This document shows positions 61,827 through 64,000 of a DNA stretch of 64,000 nucleotides, in pieces; the stretch's first letter is position 1, and every line of letters starts with the position of its first letter. Under the pieces are notes generated by a model. It was not told where the DNA came from. It saw only the letters and a list, made by a program, of their open reading frames with translations, and did not search any database. The translations under genes were made by a program, and so were the position numbers. Source of the DNA: a virus; the IMG/VR virus record IMGVR_UViG_3300032271_000682, positions 1-64,000 of that record. One strand, given 5' to 3'.

Positions 61827-61974
61827 CAAAGAAGAAATTGAATTAGAATTCACAGATGAAGAGCTATTAACATACATGAAAATGGCTCATAAATTGGATA
61901 TTACATTCAACGAACTTATTGAACGAGCAATAAAATCAATGATTGAAAATTATAAACCAGAGGACAAATCATGA
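61819..61974 (+). CDS. Small RHH-like phage protein (51 aa)
   Basis: MSDKEEIELEFTDEELLTYM, then KMAHKLDITFNELIERAIKSM. A beta strand followed by two helices with 'DITFNELIERA' resembles ribbon-helix-helix DNA-binding regulators. Start chosen at 61819 after AAGGAAA; an earlier in-frame ATG (61783) lies further inside the exonuclease gene. It overlaps the next gene by ATGA. Possibly a transcriptional regulator. Confidence 0.55.
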   Translation: MSDKEEIELEFTDEELLTYMKMAHKLDITFNELIERAIKSMIENYKPEDKS

Positions 61975-62417
61975 ATCTAATAGCAAAAACAATTGTAAAG
62001 AATCAGCTTTGGGTTATCACAGACGGTAATCGTAAAATTGGTAACGTTGAGGCAGATCAAACTGGATATTGTGTCAAAATCGGTGGTGACACTAGACACT
62101 ATGCTGACACAAAATCAATTGAGCAGATTTTTAAAGTTGAATTTGATATTCCTAAAAAAATAGCAAAAACAGAAGAACTTCCATATGCTCGTTGGCCAAC
62201 TGAGGGTAAAACCTATAACAATTTCTATGATATAAAACGTAAATTACACGTTTATACAAAAACTCCAAAAAGTCTTTGCTATCACTGTGCTGGATATTTT
62301 CGTATCAATATGAATGGAACATGGGAAACTATTTTTTGTCCTAAGTATATTTTCGTTCAACGATATGAAAATAGTGGGCCATTTAATTCTGAGATAGAAG
62401 CTTCGCTAACTAAATAG
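61971..62417 (+). CDS. Conserved phage hypothetical protein (148 aa)
   Basis: Starts MNLIAKTIVKNQLWVITDGN, then RKIGNVEADQTGYCVKIGG, ending with TPKSLCYHCAGYFRINMNGTWETIFCPKYIF. CYHC...C could bind metal. The pattern 'LCYHCAGYF..N..GxW....CPKYI' is shared by T4-like aquatic phages. Overlaps the upstream gene by ATGA. No function is known. Confidence 0.62.
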   Translation: MNLIAKTIVKNQLWVITDGNRKIGNVEADQTGYCVKIGGDTRHYADTKSIEQIFKVEFDIPKKIAKTEELPYARWPTEGKTYNNFYDIKRKLHVYTKTPKSLCYHCAGYFRINMNGTWETIFCPKYIFVQRYENSGPFNSEIEASLTK

Positions 62418-62421
62418 TAAT

Positions 62422-62616
62422 ATGGTAAACATTAAACGTTTTATAGATCGTGTAAGTAGTATGGATCAAAGTCCAGGTAAAAATCTTGTCTTGCCGGCAC
62501 AAGAGGCTAGACAATTACGTGATGAAATTGTCAAATTATTGGCTGATAAATTAGAAGCATATCAAACTGCTCCACAAGAGACAATTCAAATTGAACTTGG
62601 TGGCGGTAAGTTTTAA
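62422..62616 (+). CDS. Small helical protein (64 aa)
   Basis: MVNIKRFIDRVSSMDQSPGK, then LVLPAQEARQLRDEIVKLLADKLEAY: a long amphipathic helix, possibly coiled coil, with a short IQIELGGGKF end. It overlaps the next gene (TAATG). A pattern 'LPxxEARxLRDEIxKLLxDxxE' is common in small T4-like phage proteins. Function unknown. Confidence 0.58.
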   Translation: MVNIKRFIDRVSSMDQSPGKNLVLPAQEARQLRDEIVKLLADKLEAYQTAPQETIQIELGGGKF

Positions 62617-62906
62617 TGTCTAGAACACAACCAAAAATACTATTAGAAATAGTAGACAAACAAACTTACAAGATTGATCAAGTGGTCGAGGCTAATGGTA
62701 TCTGGGCTGTATTTTATTTAGATCAACCAATCAATCTTAAGAATCAACACTACTTGGATAGTAATTCGGTTCCTAAATACAAAAAGACTAGTTTTTCAAA
62801 TCCAGGACATGCCAGAAATCTATGTCGTAAATTGAATAGTCAATTTAAAACTGATAAGTTTAGTGTAGTATTCTTGAATCAGGGTCAAAAAGTTTATCCA
62901 GATTAA
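62616..62906 (+). CDS. Small hypothetical protein (96 aa)
   Basis: Strand-rich start (KILLEIVDKQTYKIDQVVEA, ANGIWAVFYLDQPINLK) then a basic C-terminal segment (KKTSFSNPGHARNLCRKLN). No motif recognised. Starts in the upstream stop (TAATG); the next gene starts 9 bp after its stop. Confidence 0.55.
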   Translation: MSRTQPKILLEIVDKQTYKIDQVVEANGIWAVFYLDQPINLKNQHYLDSNSVPKYKKTSFSNPGHARNLCRKLNSQFKTDKFSVVFLNQGQKVYPD

Positions 62907-62915
62907 TGAGATATC

Positions 62916-63350
62916 ATGATAACGTTCGTCACTGATAAAAAAACAATAATTAACGCAGTATTATTGTTATTACCTACAGATGAAATAGAAATGTTAGATA
63001 GTGCTATGAAAACATGGTGGACTAATATTAGACGAACAGAAGGATTGGGATTGACTGGTGGACTAGGGCTAACTGAGCATGGCGATAAGATGTTTCAGCT
63101 TGCCAGGTTAGAAAGTTACGATTTTGAAATTATCCCTGACCCTAAGATTGGTCTTTTATTCATGACTATAATGATAAATCGAGAACTTACTTGTCCTCAT
63201 TTCATGTATTATGAAAACAAAAAAAGATATATTCGAATTTATGATAGTAGAATAGCAATGATAATAGCATTAGAGGGTAGCGTAAATGATTACTTATCAA
63301 AGTTAGTAAGTAGAAAAAAGGAGATCAATAATGACCGAACCAAAGCGTAA
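62916..63350 (+). CDS. Hypothetical protein (144 aa)
   Basis: Starts ITFVTDKKTIINAVLLLLPT, then RTEGLGLTGGLGLTEHG, a short direct repeat of GLGLT, and ends in a charged helix. No known motif. It overlaps the next gene by 20 bp. Confidence 0.5.
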   Translation: MITFVTDKKTIINAVLLLLPTDEIEMLDSAMKTWWTNIRRTEGLGLTGGLGLTEHGDKMFQLARLESYDFEIIPDPKIGLLFMTIMINRELTCPHFMYYENKKRYIRIYDSRIAMIIALEGSVNDYLSKLVSRKKEINNDRTKA

Positions 63351-63516
63351 TCCAAATCCATTTATTAGAGCAGCAATGGAAGCAAAGAATATCAGAGAAC
63401 AAAAGTTTAATATTTCTGGAGTTCAAGACAAAGCAGAACAAGTTGGCAAAGTAGTAAAAATGTCTTCAGTTCCAAAAGCAGCAAAAGTAATGCGTAAAGC
63501 AGGGCGTGGTAGATAA
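63331..63516 (+). CDS. Small basic protein (61 aa)
   Basis: MTEPKRNPNPFIRAAMEAKN, then REQKFNISGVQDKAEQVG and a basic end (KAAKVMRKAGRGR). AAAAAGGAG lies upstream. Strongly basic, so nucleic-acid contact is possible. No family recognised. Confidence 0.5.
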   Translation: MTEPKRNPNPFIRAAMEAKNIREQKFNISGVQDKAEQVGKVVKMSSVPKAAKVMRKAGRGR

Positions 63517-63528
63517 TATATATTTATA

Positions 63529-63605
63529 TTATGTTGCTATACAGCATAAGTAAGATTGAAGAACACAATTTTTCAATCATAATTTAAGAATTACAATTTC
63601 TTAAA
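63529..63605 (+). repeat. Three consecutive hairpins in an intergenic leader
   Basis: Hairpin 1: TTATGTTG/CAGCATAA (63529-63549, one G-U). Hairpin 2: GATTGAA/TTCAATC (63554-63578). Hairpin 3: TTTAAGAA/TTCTTAAA (63583-63605). They are followed by AGGAGAA before the ATG at 63624, so they may shape the mRNA leader. None has a T-run typical of terminators. Confidence 0.5.
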
Positions 63606-63623
63606 CACACACAGGAGAAAATT

Positions 63624-63788
63624 ATGAAAATGTACACGATGTTACAAAGACTTGCGGAAATGTTTCCAAAGCAAGATTATCACACTAGACTAGAAAGATA
63701 TCTAGAATCAAAAAATGTTAAATCTATATCAGATATAGAGCATTGGGCAAAACAATTTGAACAAAATTCTGATAGAGGATTAGCATAA
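63624..63788 (+). CDS. Small protein (54 aa)
   Basis: MKMYTMLQRLAEMFPKQDYH, then RLERYLESKNVKSISDIEHW. Helical; the 'LERYLxSxxxxSxxDIExWxxxF' pattern is reminiscent of small conserved proteins of marine phages. AGGAGAA upstream. It overlaps the next gene (TAATG). Confidence 0.58.
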   Translation: MKMYTMLQRLAEMFPKQDYHTRLERYLESKNVKSISDIEHWAKQFEQNSDRGLA

Positions 63789-63934
63789 TGAAATCATTAA
63801 TTAAAAAAATAGCAGTATCTATCTACTCATTTTTTGAGCATATCGGACAAGCTAGAGCGGCAGGAATACTTGCTAGATCAGGTAACTTCGAAGCAGCTAA
63901 AGCAGTAATGATGTCAGACAAGAAACCAGCTTAA
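63788..63934 (+). CDS. Small basic DUF1127-like protein (48 aa)
   Basis: MKSLIKKIAVSIYSFFEHIG, then QARAAGILARSGNFEAAKAV. Resembles the small, basic, helical proteins (DUF1127-type, 'RAAxxLaxxg') of bacteria and phages. Translation is coupled to the preceding gene (TAATG). Function unknown. Confidence 0.52.
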   Translation: MKSLIKKIAVSIYSFFEHIGQARAAGILARSGNFEAAKAVMMSDKKPA

Positions 63935-63943
63935 CCAAATTAC

Positions 63944-63972
63944 TTGTAATCTAATAAATTATAAAGTATAAT
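63944..63972 (+). promoter_or_regulatory. Probable sigma70 promoter
   Basis: TTGTAA (63944-63949), 17 bp, TATAAT (63967-63972). The last bases of the window (TTTTGAC) may begin another -35 box; the downstream gene is outside the window. Confidence 0.5.
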
Positions 63973-64000
63973 AGTACTACAGTAGAGATACTGTTTTGAC

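Overview
The window is part of the genome of a large, AT-rich, T4-like tailed phage (myovirus). This rests on gp25-like and gp6-like baseplate wedge proteins in tandem, a family B DNA polymerase, a gp45-like sliding clamp, an RNase H/FEN-type 5' exonuclease, a probable DsbA-like protein and T4-late-type TATAAATA-like motifs. No terminase, portal, capsid, integrase, insertion sequence or CRISPR array is visible. The host is not determined. Near-perfect sigma70 promoters and a tmRNA tag of ANDENxALAA type suggest a proteobacterium, and a permuted tmRNA fits lineages that carry two-piece tmRNA (alphaproteobacteria, some betaproteobacteria, some cyanobacteria). This is inference.

Layout. 1-22.2 kb: virion proteins on the + strand: a Gly-rich repeat protein (cut by the window edge), gp25, gp6, a 4013-residue baseplate/tail protein, small structural proteins, a fibre with a Peptidase_G2-like end, and two paralogous appendage-like proteins. 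22.2-35.7 kb: a tightly coupled accessory cluster with GT-A-like glycosyltransferases, three radical SAM proteins, an Asp/Asn-hydroxylase-like 2OG oxygenase, a methyltransferase on the opposite strand, and a 1012-residue protein with nine 'FDFxWRP' repeats. 35.7-37.4 kb (- strand): two kinase-like proteins flanking a degenerate Nudix protein, all beginning with T4-like capsid-targeting peptides. 37.5-38.8 kb: an ABC-ATPase/GNAT fusion. 38.8-39.26 kb: a circularly permuted tmRNA gene.

39.3-41.6 kb: very small probable early genes, several behind consensus sigma70 promoters. 41.6-47.5 kb: MoxR ATPase plus VWA/HExxH protein, an AT-hook protein, ThyX and an NAD-dependent epimerase. 47.5-54 kb: a secreted DRGH nuclease on the - strand, an HExxH peptidase, two long modular proteins with many [LI]xE prohead-protease-type sites, a Dps-like ferritin and a small CTS-bearing protein. 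54-63.9 kb: replication and repair (DsbA-like, DNA polymerase, sliding clamp, UV-damage endonuclease UvsE, 5' exonuclease) with small conserved phage genes.

How it may work together: host-type promoters drive small early genes, tmRNA and replication. TATAAATA-like motifs precede virion and putative head-cargo genes. The most notable points are the permuted tmRNA whose intervening segment carries an ORF, and a set of proteins, including kinases, that look packaged in the head for delivery into the host.
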